Of a stretch of DNA of 64,000 bases, positions 54,042 through 63,289 are shown one piece after another. The stretch comes from CANIGN01 sp041391385. Its GTDB lineage: Bacteria; Bdellovibrionota; UBA2428. The stretch is taken from NCBI GenBank assembly GCA_041391385.1, contig JAWKOD010000005.1, positions 327,080-391,079 of the forward strand. The letters are read 5' to 3'. A program made the translations under genes and the position numbers. Within the stretch, counting starts at the first letter, position 1; every line of letters starts with the position of its first letter. The notes under the pieces were generated by a model. It searched no databases. It saw only the letters and a list, made by a program, of their open reading frames with translations, and was not told where the DNA came from.

Positions 54042-55883
54042 ATGATCTTTTGGTTAGGGTCGCTTTTGTTGCTGCAGTTTACTCGATTATTCTTTTTACT
54101 GCGTTCTGCTTCTAGTTTTGAGGGATTAAGTTTTTGGGATTTTACCCGTTCTTTTGCCTATGGCTTTCGCTTCGATGCTTCAGCTTTGGCCTATTTGTTT
54201 TTAGCGATCTTAGCTCTTGAGATTTTCTTGTTTGTATTTGCTAAGAAGTTTTTGCTGGGATTGCCCCGATTTTTTAAGGTTCTTGGGGTTTCTCTTTTCT
54301 ACCTTGTATCCATGATAGACGCTGAGTATTTTTTAATTACAAATAAGCGACTAGATGCCTCAATCCTCTCTATCTCCTCAGATATCAAAGATCAGGCTCC
54401 GCAATTAGCTTCTCATTACAGCTATATTCTCATGAGTTTTCTTTTTGTGTTTTTTGTTTTTTGGCATATTGCTGGACGTGACTCTCTTGGGAGCTCTTCT
54501 CGGCGCTTGTCCTTGCGCAAAGTTTTTTCTTTTTTGTTTGTTGTTCCGATGGCTGTTCTTTTTGCGCGCGGTGGTTTTCAAGAAAAGCCTATTAAGCTTT
54601 CAAGTGCGATGAGTTTAGGAAGTGCGCGTTTAATAAATCTAGCTATGAGTACGCCTTTTTCGGCCATCCAAAGCGTGAATCAAAAAGATTCTTTAAGAGT
54701 CTATCGAGATTATTCTCAAGAGGAGGCATATCACATTTTAAGTTCTGAGCGTCCTGGCGCAACGAGGGGAGAGTCGCTCTTAAGTCCACATCCCTCAGAT
54801 AATGTGGTTGTAATTATTTTAGAAAGTTTTGGTCTTGAGTATTCCTCTTTTACACCTTTTTTAAATAGCCTTAAGCAGCGAGGCATTAGTTTTGAAAATC
54901 ATTACGCGAATGGGAGAACTTCCATTGAAGCTATTCCTGCTCTCTTGGCGGGGCTTCCATCGATGATGCCAAATCCTTACATTACTTCTAAATATGTAAA
55001 CACTCAGCTAACGCCATTGGCCTCACTTCGCTCTACAGCTTCAACTCAGTCACGGGACTTTTTGTTTTTTCATGGGGCACGCCGAGGCAGTATGTACTTT
55101 GATTCCTTTACAGCTTTTGCGGGATTTCCTCATTACTTTGCGAAGGAGGATTATACAGGCGATTCCTCGGCTCTTTATGATTGGGGAGTGCACGACCACG
55201 CCTTTTTAGATTTTACGGGAAAAAAACTCTCTGAAGAAAAGAGCCCTTTTGTAGCAGCAGTCTTTACACTGTCTTCGCATCAGCCTTTCGAAATTCCATC
55301 GTCTTTTTCCACTTCGCTTGCGGAAGCGCCAACACCCTATACCCGCAGTCTTCGTTATTCTGATCGCTCCTTGCAGCTTTTTTTTGAGAAGTATCAGTCG
55401 GCCGAATGGTTCAAGAAGACACTTTTTATTTTAACTGGAGATCATACCAGTCAATGCAAGGGGGCTGAGTATTGCAGTCAAACGGGTGGGCACAGAGTTC
55501 CTTTGAGTCTCTATCACGGGGCAGAGAATCTGGGGGGACTGCAAATTCAAAAAGTTACTCAGCATGCGGATATTCCTGCGACGATTGCGGATTATTTAGC
55601 TCTAGATCCCTCTCCTCTGGTACCCTTTGGAAAAAGTGTACTTGATGTTGGAGATAAGGGAATCGCTCTTTTAAATGCTCCTGGTGAGTACTCAGCAGTC
55701 ATGGGTGACTCTTATTATCGATTGAGTGAGGATTCATTTTTGCGTTGTCCTCTTGTAGGAATTGCAGAGACTCAATGTACGGCAGCTGCTCAAAGTGGAC
55801 ATAATTCCCAGCTTCGTTATTTGAAGGCTGCTAGGTCATATTTTACTCAGAGTTTAGAAGAGCGTAATTTTAAAGCTTTTTAA
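54042..55883 (+). CDS. LtaS-like membrane sulfatase/phosphoglycerol transferase
   Basis: 613 residues. Four to five N-terminal membrane helices (about 1-185) precede an extracytoplasmic sulfatase-fold domain (about 255-560). Motifs: VVIILESFGLEY (metal-binding Glu), NGRTSIEAIPALLAGLPS (Thr nucleophile), TLSSHQPFEIP, LTGDHTS (metal-binding Asp-His) and QHADIPATI. The architecture is that of LtaS/MdoB/EptA-type enzymes that transfer phospho-groups from phospholipids to surface glycans. In a Gram-negative the acceptor may be a periplasmic glucan or a surface polymer. AAGGAAGG directly precedes the ATG. A decayed paralogue lies at 42273-44212. Confidence 0.88.
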   Translation: MIFWLGSLLLLQFTRLFFLLRSASSFEGLSFWDFTRSFAYGFRFDASALAYLFLAILALEIFLFVFAKKFLLGLPRFFKVLGVSLFYLVSMIDAEYFLITNKRLDASILSISSDIKDQAPQLASHYSYILMSFLFVFFVFWHIAGRDSLGSSSRRLSLRKVFSFLFVVPMAVLFARGGFQEKPIKLSSAMSLGSARLINLAMSTPFSAIQSVNQKDSLRVYRDYSQEEAYHILSSERPGATRGESLLSPHPSDNVVVIILESFGLEYSSFTPFLNSLKQRGISFENHYANGRTSIEAIPALLAGLPSMMPNPYITSKYVNTQLTPLASLRSTASTQSRDFLFFHGARRGSMYFDSFTAFAGFPHYFAKEDYTGDSSALYDWGVHDHAFLDFTGKKLSEEKSPFVAAVFTLSSHQPFEIPSSFSTSLAEAPTPYTRSLRYSDRSLQLFFEKYQSAEWFKKTLFILTGDHTSQCKGAEYCSQTGGHRVPLSLYHGAENLGGLQIQKVTQHADIPATIADYLALDPSPLVPFGKSVLDVGDKGIALLNAPGEYSAVMGDSYYRLSEDSFLRCPLVGIAETQCTAAAQSGHNSQLRYLKAARSYFTQSLEERNFKAF

Positions 55884-56166
55884 CTTCTATAACATCAGGT
55901 TCTGCTGGGTTTTCTATAACTCTGTAATCGCCAATCTTATCGTTATGGATTACAGGCGAAACAACTTTTCCTTCTGCATTGGTATAGGAGCTATCGCGAG
56001 CTTGATTTGAAGAAGGGCTCCCAAAAAGTCCACGTATTAGGCTAGAGAGTACAAAAATGCCGACAAGAAGTAGCAGGAGAGGAAGTCCAATAAAGGTGAA
56101 GCCGAGCAAGAGTCCTATGCCTATAAGTATTGAAAGGGGCGAGGAGAGCCTGAATACCTTTACCAT
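55870..56166 (-). CDS. Small two-helix membrane protein
   Basis: 98 residues. Two closely spaced hydrophobic segments (about 12-28 and 29-47; LSILIGIGLLLGFTFIGLP and LLLLLVGIFVLSSLI) are followed by a polar C-terminal tail of about 50 residues. The 3' end overlaps the convergent LtaS-like gene by 14 bases. It may be the first gene of a transcript with the M23 peptidase downstream. Function unknown. Confidence 0.55.
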   Translation of the reverse strand: MVKVFRLSSPLSILIGIGLLLGFTFIGLPLLLLLVGIFVLSSLIRGLFGSPSSNQARDSSYTNAEGKVVSPVIHNDKIGDYRVIENPAEPDVIEVKKL

Positions 56167-56210
56167 TTAGAGTAAAGATGCTCATGAGCTTCTTTAAAGT
56201 CAAGAGTCGC

Positions 56211-57446
56211 TTATTCAGTTGAGCTCACAGTGCGCATAGGGATGTTTTTACGGCTAGGCCAGTTGGGGACTAGAGCGTATTGAGTTTTTTTAGCGTTTTC
56301 AAAACCAGCTTTTTCTTCGTTTGCTAACGGAGTCGCTGCAGGAAATTTTAATCGCTGCGGATCTACAAAGCTACCGTTTTTAAGAAATTCAAAGTGCAAA
56401 TGGGGGCCTGTAGAAAGGCCGGTAGATCCTACGTAACCAATAATGTCGCCTTGGTGAACTTTCTTGCCCGGTCGAATACCGCTAGCAAATCGGCTGAGGT
56501 GTTTATAGGCCGTTGTGTAGGTTGGGTTGTGTCTGATTTTGACAATGCGTCCACCTCCACCACTCCAAGCCGCAAAGTTAACAACACCGTCTCCAATGGC
56601 CATGACAGGAGTACCTGTTGCAGCTCCATAATCTACTCCTAGATGGGGTCTCTTTACGCCGAGAATAGGGTGAAAACGTTTTCGATTAAAACGCGATGTT
56701 ACACGACCAAATTTAATGGGGCTTTTGAGGAATAACTTTTCAAGACTTTCTCCATTGGCATTGAAGAAACCTTTTCTGCCTGTGTTGGGGTCTTCGTAAA
56801 GAAAAGCTTGGTAGATCTCACTCCCGCGTTTTACTTCAGCCACAGTGATGTCTTTCCAACCCTTGGGTTCTTTTCCGTCTACATATTGAATGGCCACAAG
56901 ACGCCATTCGTCACCTACTTGGATTTCGCGAGAAAAGTCGATGACCCAGGCAAAGATCTCAGAAAGTCGAATGAGGAGTTGTACGTCCATTCCAGACTTT
57001 TCTGCTGAAGCCCAAAGGGTGGTCTCAACAGTTCCTGAATATTTTACAACTTTCTCAGTAAAGTTTTTTTCGACTTCATTAAAGTGCCAGTTTCCGTTTT
57101 CCCAACGAAAAAAGCGGCTAATTCTCTGACTAAGGGGAAATTCTATAGCTTGGTAAGTTTCTACGGGTCCTAGTGTTTTATGCAGGCGTAGGTTTTGTCC
57201 CGTTCTGAGCACAGTTTGTTTATTTTCTTTTAGGCTGGCTAAGAGAGCACTTGGGTTAGGCACTTGCCAAGATTCTACAAGTTGCGAAAGCGTTTCTCCT
57301 TGTTTAACAACGTGCTCTTCCCAAACGAGTTTGTCTTTATTGAGAGCAACTTCTTGCTGAGCGCACGACATGGCTAGCAGCAGGGGGAGTAAAATAAGAA
57401 AAGATACTCTTTTAGAGTCAATCAAATATACGTTCAGCAACTTCAT
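56211..57446 (-). CDS. M23-family peptidase lipoprotein with LysM-like domain
   Basis: 411 residues. The lipoprotein signal has lipobox LAMSC (about Cys28). A LysM-like segment follows (HVVKQGETLSQLVESW ... RTGQNLRL, about 45-92), then an intermediate domain and a LytM/M23 catalytic domain (about 245-375). Zinc ligands: His and Asp in RPHLGVDYG, and His-x-His in GPHLHFEF. This is the layout of periplasmic murein DD-endopeptidases or LytM regulators of amidases. The zinc site looks complete, so an active endopeptidase is likely. Confidence 0.92.
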   Translation of the reverse strand: MKLLNVYLIDSKRVSFLILLPLLLAMSCAQQEVALNKDKLVWEEHVVKQGETLSQLVESWQVPNPSALLASLKENKQTVLRTGQNLRLHKTLGPVETYQAIEFPLSQRISRFFRWENGNWHFNEVEKNFTEKVVKYSGTVETTLWASAEKSGMDVQLLIRLSEIFAWVIDFSREIQVGDEWRLVAIQYVDGKEPKGWKDITVAEVKRGSEIYQAFLYEDPNTGRKGFFNANGESLEKLFLKSPIKFGRVTSRFNRKRFHPILGVKRPHLGVDYGAATGTPVMAIGDGVVNFAAWSGGGGRIVKIRHNPTYTTAYKHLSRFASGIRPGKKVHQGDIIGYVGSTGLSTGPHLHFEFLKNGSFVDPQRLKFPAATPLANEEKAGFENAKKTQYALVPNWPSRKNIPMRTVSSTE

Positions 57447-57490
57447 CTCTATACTATATATCGGCAGAACTTAGCATATTTGAAAAGGGG

Positions 57491-58441
57491 TCAGCAAATT
57501 GACGGCAAATTCTTTGTGTTAATTTCGTATGTAGAAACGGGTAATTTTGAGAGGAAAGACTCGAAAATCAAATTCAGGTCATTTTCACGCAGAATATTTT
57601 TTTTGACTGTGTTTAAAAGCTGCCATGCTTCGAGACGAGAAATTTTTTCTTTCTTCTTTTGAAGAAGTGATTTTTCAATTGTGGGGTAAGAAAAGAGACC
57701 CAAAAAGAGAGACCAGCTGCAGAATATTTTATAATCTTTTCTTTGAGCGGGAATGTTTTGAATGTAGCGAAAGGCAGCACTCGCATGGCTTTTAAGAGTG
57801 TTGGCAACTTCTTGCCACGACCAGAGAAAGTTTCTTCCCGCTTGGCTATCGTCTTGGAAATCTTTGAGGATATTTATTTTTTGTAAGAAAAGGCCAAAGT
57901 GAATGGATTCTTCAATTCGCGTCTCGCTGCTCTCGCCAGAAGTCCATGCGGTGAGTAGTTCTCCAATACAACCTGCAACGTAGTAACAATAGGAGTCGAG
58001 TTCGCTGAGGTTATTGAGTTGATGTTTTTTTATAAATGTAAAGTGCTGCATGCCCGAGCACATAGTTTTGAGTGCCAACAAGAGTGGAGCTTTATCTTTA
58101 TCTGAGAGTTTCTTTAACGCTAAAAAAAGTTTGAGCGAATCGTTGATAAGGTTTTTTTCTTCGGGTTTGCACTCTGCCTGCGAGAAGAGTTGGATAAATT
58201 CATTTGTTGCTTCATTTTTGTCTTCAGTTCTGTTTTCACAGAGGTCTAGAAAACTCGAAAAAGCTTTTTTTTGTAGGGCTTCTGTGCTCCATTTGGAATC
58301 CTCTACGGTATCTAAGACTCTAAAGAGTAAATAAGCGAGGGCGACTTTTTCTTGGAGTTCAGTTTCGAGTTCATCAATGCAAAAAGCAAAGCTTCGACTC
58401 ACTTTTTCAAGGTGGGCTTTGTAAAACTTAGGCTCCAACAT
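57491..58441 (-). CDS. Squalene/phytoene synthase-family protein
   Basis: 316 residues. Both aspartate-rich motifs of head-to-head prenyl synthases are present: DTVED at 44-48 and DFQDD at 194-198. YYVAGCIGELLTAW lies between them and RSFAF at the start. The family joins two isoprenyl diphosphates to squalene, phytoene or dehydrosqualene. Here the substrate is unknown. The start overlaps the end of the enolase-superfamily gene by 14 bases, so it is the last gene of a three-gene operon. No further carotenoid or hopanoid genes are in the window. Confidence 0.88.
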   Translation of the reverse strand: MLEPKFYKAHLEKVSRSFAFCIDELETELQEKVALAYLLFRVLDTVEDSKWSTEALQKKAFSSFLDLCENRTEDKNEATNEFIQLFSQAECKPEEKNLINDSLKLFLALKKLSDKDKAPLLLALKTMCSGMQHFTFIKKHQLNNLSELDSYCYYVAGCIGELLTAWTSGESSETRIEESIHFGLFLQKINILKDFQDDSQAGRNFLWSWQEVANTLKSHASAAFRYIQNIPAQRKDYKIFCSWSLFLGLFSYPTIEKSLLQKKKEKISRLEAWQLLNTVKKNILRENDLNLIFESFLSKLPVSTYEINTKNLPSIC

Positions 58442-59534
58442 TCGCGTCTATAATGTTAAGTCCTAAACCGCTTCCTTGCGACTGCCATTTTAAAATTCCT
58501 GCCATTCCAAAGCGAATTTCAGGCTCAGCAAGGTCTTTTTCAAGGAGCAGGGTTCCATAGGCGCCTTCTTGAGCGACTACGTTTGATTTATAGGCCTGTA
58601 CGACAGAAAGGGCAGCTCGACTTAAAATAGAGGTTTCGCCTACTTGAGCCCCTACAATGATAGGGCATTTCGCTTCTGTAGCAATTTGAGCAATTTCGAG
58701 GGCTCTGGCAATACCACCAACTTTAGAGATGCGAATGTTGGGCATCCATTGGCCGGGAAGCGTTGTGGCTTTTTTCATGTCTTCTGGGGTCAGAAGGCTT
58801 TCGTCTAGGATGATGGGGGTCTTAAGGGAAGTACTTAATTTAGAGAGTCCGTCCCAGTCGTGGGGACCAAGGGGCTCTTCGATTCCAAAAAACTTTCTCT
58901 CAAGTGATTGAATGTAAGTGATGGCATCGTCGACTTTTCCGGGCCAAATATTATTGGCATCTATACGTACTCTTAAGGTGTCTTTTTTCTCACCTGCAAG
59001 AGCGTCAAGAGTAGTAAATTTCTCTTGGTCGAGTTTGAAGTTTCCGCTGAGCTTGAATTTAAAGTCAGTAAAGCCCATTTGAAGATAGAGTCCTAAGGTT
59101 TTAGCAAGCTTCTCGCCTTGCTCGTCGCTCACAACAGCTGTGTATTGAAAGGGGCCCGTTACTTCAGGGATTTTTAAGAGGCTCTCAACACTCACACCTT
59201 TTTCTTTTGAAAAAAGATCTAAAAGCGCGAGTTCAACGGCACAGTAGGCAGCGGTATGTTTGTCTATTTCACTTTTGTTGCTACGTTCCCAAGCTTGAAG
59301 AGCATCTAGGTTTTCGAGTGAAGAAAGCTCCGTAGATTTACTTTGAATCCATTCAATAGAGCTTTCAACACTTTCACCCGTTACGTAGGTGCGTGGGCAA
59401 GCTTCTCCGTATCCTTTGATTCCTGAGCGTTCAGCAATCATAAGCACGCTAGAGGTGACGTTTCGCTCCGCTGTGTTGTGCTTAAAACTAGAGCGTAGAG
59501 GAATGGATAAACTTTGAGTGCTTATTGTTATCAT
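58428..59534 (-). CDS. Enolase-superfamily enzyme (dipeptide epimerase / MenC-like)
   Basis: 368 residues with the muconate-lactonizing subgroup layout. Catalytic pair Lys159/Lys161 in DFKFKLSG, metal ligands Asp192 (RIDANN), Glu219 (GIEEPLG) and Asp244 (ILDES), and second catalytic lysine Lys271 (RISKVGG). This set is shared by L-Ala-D/L-Glu epimerases and o-succinylbenzoate synthase, which cannot be told apart here. It overlaps the GH3 gene by four bases (ATGA) and the squalene/phytoene synthase gene by 14. The operon context does not fit simple peptidoglycan recycling. Confidence 0.82.
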   Translation of the reverse strand: MITISTQSLSIPLRSSFKHNTAERNVTSSVLMIAERSGIKGYGEACPRTYVTGESVESSIEWIQSKSTELSSLENLDALQAWERSNKSEIDKHTAAYCAVELALLDLFSKEKGVSVESLLKIPEVTGPFQYTAVVSDEQGEKLAKTLGLYLQMGFTDFKFKLSGNFKLDQEKFTTLDALAGEKKDTLRVRIDANNIWPGKVDDAITYIQSLERKFFGIEEPLGPHDWDGLSKLSTSLKTPIILDESLLTPEDMKKATTLPGQWMPNIRISKVGGIARALEIAQIATEAKCPIIVGAQVGETSILSRAALSVVQAYKSNVVAQEGAYGTLLLEKDLAEPEIRFGMAGILKWQSQGSGLGLNIIDANVGA

Positions 59535-61258
59535 GCTTCAACGTTTAGACCATTAGTCGGCAGGATCGTCGAAGAACTTTGTAGTCGGAATTCCTCAAAG
59601 TTGAACTTCATGTCCTTTTTATACTGCAGCGCTACAATCTTAAACTGACCTTCACGCTGGCCATTAGAGATGGCATGACGCTTAAATTCTTCGTAGCTAC
59701 CCGTTTTGAGGACAGCAACGTCGAGGTCTTTTAAGCGACCACTGCTTCTTTTAACGTCATACTCAATGTTGATTTCTCGCAATAGAGTATCGAGGCGACT
59801 TTGAATGTCTCCTTGTTTTCCAGCAGTACTTGAAGAGCTTTCATCAAAGGGCTCATAGTAGAATGTGTAACGACTGTCGGCCTCATCAGCGACCATAAGA
59901 AAGAAGTTGCTATGCAAGTCGAGGTGTTTTTCGAGCTGATCAACAGCGCAAAGAACTTGGTTTTCGTAAAGTTTTTCGCCGGTGATGTTGGTAACACCTT
60001 TACCTTTTTGAATGAAACGTAAAAGGGGAACTTTGTTAAAGAAACCATCCACTTCGACGATGTCATTCATGTTGTAACGGTAGAGACCAAAGTCAGAAGT
60101 TACAAAAATATAGTACTGGTCGCCATTTTTAAGCTCATGGAGATCCACAAATTTCATAAGACCATTGTCCCAATCGTCACGTTGAACAAATTCCATGTAG
60201 TGACTGCGGAAGGTCGGAATTCCAGCATTTGTGTCGTCTGAAAAAGGAATCGTGCCTCTGAATTCGCTAGAAAGATAACCAAGATCTCGAAGAAGAGTTC
60301 CGGGCTTAAATTCGCCTTTCATTTGATCGAGGAATATGGAGCTACTTCCACCGGTCCAACACGCAACGGCAGCAATTGAAGGCCAAATATCTTGAAAGCG
60401 CACATTACCTTTGCGCTCTTCCCAGATTTTTTTCAACTCTTCAGCTCGCTCAGGGTTTTTAGTAAGCGCTTCTTTCATGGTTACTTGTTGAGCATAATTG
60501 AGCTTACTCATTTCTGAGAAAGTACCCTCAGCCAGTTCCTTAATAAGCTCTTGACCACGTTCACGGAAGAGTTTTGCAAGACGAGCAAGTGTGCTGGGGT
60601 TAGCCGTAGAAACAAATGTTATGTCTTTGGCTTGAATCGCGAGTCTTAAAATTGCGTGATACTTCGTATCATAATCGTGAATGCCAAAGATTTTAGAGGG
60701 CACAATGTAGCGCTTACGAATAAGTTTCGGAATACTTTCGTACATGTGACCAGAGGTCGAACCATAGGGTTTTCCTGAGTCAGTGACATAACCTTCAACT
60801 GCTGGGCTTACGATAGAGAGGATTTTGCCATCGAGCATAGAGGGGGCCGATTTAAGCATCCGATAAATGAACAGGTGTTGGATAAGCTTTTGGCGTTTTA
60901 GCGTAGATTCCAATACGGGAATGAACTTAGGCTTTCCTGTTGTGCCTGAAGTTACGGCGTAACGAACCGCACCTTTGTGGGTTATGGAGCTCTCTCCCGT
61001 TTGATCTTCTTTTTCAATCCAAGGCCTTAAGTCCTCGTAATCATTGATGGGAACAAGCTTCCGAAAGTCTTCAACGCTTTTAATCTTGTCAAAACTGTGA
61101 GCTTTTCCATACTCCGTTTGAGCGTTTTTTTTGATAATTTTCATGAGACGCATCTGTTGGACTTCTTGAGGATATTTCGCAAGTTTGTCGACAATCCAAG
61201 AGCTGATCATGCCTTCTGCATAGACTCGGGTTTTGATGATGCTTGTGAGGAGATTCAT
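59531..61258 (-). CDS. GH3-family acyl-adenylate/amide synthetase
   Basis: 575 residues, full length for GH3 proteins. The adenylate-forming signature SGTTGKPK is at 104-111, followed by YGSTSGHMYESIP, ACWTGGSS, DLGYLSSEFRG, SDFGLYRYNMNDIVEV and the C-terminal NITGEKLYENQV. Plant GH3 enzymes couple acyl acids such as auxin or jasmonate to amino acids through an acyl-AMP. Bacterial members are largely uncharacterised. It leads an overlapping operon with an enolase-superfamily epimerase and a prenyl synthase, suggesting amino-acid conjugation of an unknown acid (inference). It is divergent from the MarC gene. Confidence 0.9.
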   Translation of the reverse strand: MNLLTSIIKTRVYAEGMISSWIVDKLAKYPQEVQQMRLMKIIKKNAQTEYGKAHSFDKIKSVEDFRKLVPINDYEDLRPWIEKEDQTGESSITHKGAVRYAVTSGTTGKPKFIPVLESTLKRQKLIQHLFIYRMLKSAPSMLDGKILSIVSPAVEGYVTDSGKPYGSTSGHMYESIPKLIRKRYIVPSKIFGIHDYDTKYHAILRLAIQAKDITFVSTANPSTLARLAKLFRERGQELIKELAEGTFSEMSKLNYAQQVTMKEALTKNPERAEELKKIWEERKGNVRFQDIWPSIAAVACWTGGSSSIFLDQMKGEFKPGTLLRDLGYLSSEFRGTIPFSDDTNAGIPTFRSHYMEFVQRDDWDNGLMKFVDLHELKNGDQYYIFVTSDFGLYRYNMNDIVEVDGFFNKVPLLRFIQKGKGVTNITGEKLYENQVLCAVDQLEKHLDLHSNFFLMVADEADSRYTFYYEPFDESSSSTAGKQGDIQSRLDTLLREINIEYDVKRSSGRLKDLDVAVLKTGSYEEFKRHAISNGQREGQFKIVALQYKKDMKFNFEEFRLQSSSTILPTNGLNVEA

Positions 61259-61320
61259 TGTTTGCGGTTTAGCACCGTGCAGCGTGGGTGTCGACCATAT
61301 GTGTCTTAAAATACCTAAAG

Positions 61321-61932
61321 ATGTCAGCTTTTCACTGGGAATGGTTTGAACCTTTTTTGTTATCTTTTATAGCGCTTTTTGTGGCTATAGATTGTATTGC
61401 GGTTGTTCCGCTCTACCTCAATATCACTCAGGATCTGGGGACTACGGGTCGCGCTAAATTACTCCAAAAGGCACTTTTAACGGCGGGGGTTTTGGCTCTC
61501 ATCTTTTTGCTTTTGGGAAACTTCATTTTTACCCTTTTTGGCATCACAGAGGCTGATTTTAAGATAGCAGGGGGGATCGTTCTGTTAACAATTTCAGTCT
61601 TAGACCTCGTAACCTCAAATGTAGATGAGCGCCGAGGTGGAGGTGAGGACGCAGGGGTTGTGCCTATTGGAATTCCCTTGATTATGGGACCCGCTGCTTT
61701 AACTTCAATTTTAGTCTCATCAAAAAGTTATGGCTTTTGGACGACTTTTCTTTCACTTGTTCTTAACCTGCTAATTGTTTGGCTCGTATTTAGTTATTCA
61801 AAACTAATAAGACGAGTCATGGGGGACGGAGCTTCTAAGGCGATGGGTAAAGTAGCGTCGCTCTTTTTAGCTTCAATTGCTGTCGCTATGATGAGGAGCG
61901 GAATTATGTTTCTCATCAATGGCGGACATTGA
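61321..61932 (+). CDS. MarC-family integral membrane protein
   Basis: 203 residues from ATG 61321, with about six membrane helices. Family features: FIALFVAIDCIAVVPLYLNIT at the first helix, FTLFGITEADFKIAGGIVLL and GIPLIMGPAALTSILV. The function of the MarC (UPF0056) family is not established despite its name. An in-frame start 33 bases upstream is less likely because the hydrophobic helix begins shortly after ATG 61321. It is divergent from the GH3 operon with a 62-base gap. Confidence 0.88.
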   Translation: MSAFHWEWFEPFLLSFIALFVAIDCIAVVPLYLNITQDLGTTGRAKLLQKALLTAGVLALIFLLLGNFIFTLFGITEADFKIAGGIVLLTISVLDLVTSNVDERRGGGEDAGVVPIGIPLIMGPAALTSILVSSKSYGFWTTFLSLVLNLLIVWLVFSYSKLIRRVMGDGASKAMGKVASLFLASIAVAMMRSGIMFLINGGH

Positions 61933-61963
61933 GAGTGCCTGCCGGGAAAGGCCTATTTTAAAA

Positions 61964-61983
61964 TCTGTCACTTTTGCGACAGA
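61964..61983 (-). terminator. Terminator-like hairpin after the L,D-transpeptidase gene
   Basis: On the minus strand TCTGTC, an eight-base loop, GACAGA is followed by TTTTA. It lies 22 bases past the stop of the gene 62006-62725. The stem is short, so confidence is limited. Confidence 0.4.
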
Positions 61984-62005
61984 CACTCATGTAAAATGGA
62001 AGTTC

Positions 62006-62725
62006 TTATTCGAAGTCTGTACCTTCGTATTTTAAGAATTCAAGCACCATTGCAGAGTAGTCTAAACGAGTTTTCGCTCTGATCCCAAGGCTACGACCAA
62101 AGAGGTTTTCTTCAATACTTGAGAATACAAGTGACTGAGGGACAGCTTGTTCGGCTTCAACGGGGATTTCTTCAGCGAGATCGTTCAAAGTTAGCACTTC
62201 ACGTGCGCAGTCGTTTTCTGTACGTACACATCCGTGGCTGTTACGTCCGGAAACGTGTCCGTTGTGAATGGCTGCAAAACCACGTTTGTTCGCATCTGCA
62301 GTTGCTTGAAGAACGAAATAGTAAGTAGCAGGTCCGTGAGAATCCCAGCTTCCTTGGTAAAGAAGCTTGTTGCTTGTATCGAGTGGTTGGAAGCGTCCAG
62401 CAGGGGTTTTAAATGCACGGTCACCTGTGGTGCGTGTCTCAAATCCATTTGAGGACTGACATTTGTCGATTCGACTCCATGTATAGTTACCTTCGTCGTC
62501 TACTTTTTTCTTGAGGATTGTTGTAGAGCCTGTTTTTCCTTCGCCTGCGAGTTGAACGACAACTTTGAACTTAACTTTATCACTCGAGTCGGGAAGAGCT
62601 TCTAAGAATATAGGTTTTACGGGTGGAACAGCAGGTACGACTTCTTCCGCGTGTACTGCGCTTATGCCCGAACCGAAAAGAAAAAGAGCGATTAGTAAAT
62701 TACTTTTAGATTTGATTTGCACCAT
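62006..62725 (-). CDS. L,D-transpeptidase (YkuD domain)
   Basis: 239 residues with AAGGAG upstream of ATG 62725. The signal peptide ends near residue 26 (AVHA). The YkuD catalytic signature is IHNGHVSGRNSHGCVR, with His164 and nucleophile Cys166. Such enzymes make 3-3 peptidoglycan cross-links or attach proteins to peptidoglycan in the periplasm. A C-terminal tail of about 50 residues after the catalytic motif is slightly longer than usual. Confidence 0.92.
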   Translation of the reverse strand: MVQIKSKSNLLIALFLFGSGISAVHAEEVVPAVPPVKPIFLEALPDSSDKVKFKVVVQLAGEGKTGSTTILKKKVDDEGNYTWSRIDKCQSSNGFETRTTGDRAFKTPAGRFQPLDTSNKLLYQGSWDSHGPATYYFVLQATADANKRGFAAIHNGHVSGRNSHGCVRTENDCAREVLTLNDLAEEIPVEAEQAVPQSLVFSSIEENLFGRSLGIRAKTRLDYSAMVLEFLKYEGTDFE

Positions 62726-62817
62726 GGGATATCTCCTTAGGTGCGCAAACTAGCCCTCAATTCGGAAGAAGTCTAAATAATTTCTTCTTACAAAGAGGGC
62801 GTTACTGCTTGTTCTGG

Positions 62818-63258
62818 CTATTGTTCAATCAGGATCTGGGCAGATTGATGCTTAGGGTGAAATTGGCAGCCGACAACAATGGGCTCTTTTTGATCTGCAG
62901 GTATTTCAACTTCTTGGCTGAACTCGACGTTGCGGTTTACTTGAGCTTGAATGCCAAGATCTTTAATTTGAAGACCGTGAAAGTCAAATCCACCTTCAAG
63001 TTCGTGTTTGGCTACTAAGAGATACTTTTGTCCTGCTTTAACGGTGATGCTTTCAGGCATCCAATGCAAAGCGCCGTTAACACTTTCGGTGTGAAACTCA
63101 ATACGTTCAAGAGCTGCAGGAGTCGAAGCTTCAGATGAAGTTTCTGCACTTTCTTCCATTGCAGGAGGTGCTACATCTTCAGTCTTTTTTGTACAGGATA
63201 CAAAAAACAAAGAAGTAATGAGAGAAAGGGTCAGTGTTGTTAAATAATTATATCTCAT
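62818..63258 (-). CDS. Cupredoxin-like lipoprotein
   Basis: 146 residues. Lipobox LFFVSC (Cys22) is followed by a Ser/Glu/Ala-rich linker and a cupredoxin domain (about 55-146). PESITVKAGQKYLLVAKHE is a typical cupredoxin strand. Candidate copper ligands are His94 (FDFHG), Cys131, His134 and His137 (GCQFHPKH). The Cys-x2-His-x2-His pattern is close to the COX2/nitrosocyanin-like type. Likely a periplasmic copper-binding electron carrier; partner unknown. Confidence 0.78.
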   Translation of the reverse strand: MRYNYLTTLTLSLITSLFFVSCTKKTEDVAPPAMEESAETSSEASTPAALERIEFHTESVNGALHWMPESITVKAGQKYLLVAKHELEGGFDFHGLQIKDLGIQAQVNRNVEFSQEVEIPADQKEPIVVGCQFHPKHQSAQILIEQ

Positions 63259-63289
63259 ATCTATGGTTTAACACTTATGAGTTTTTTGT

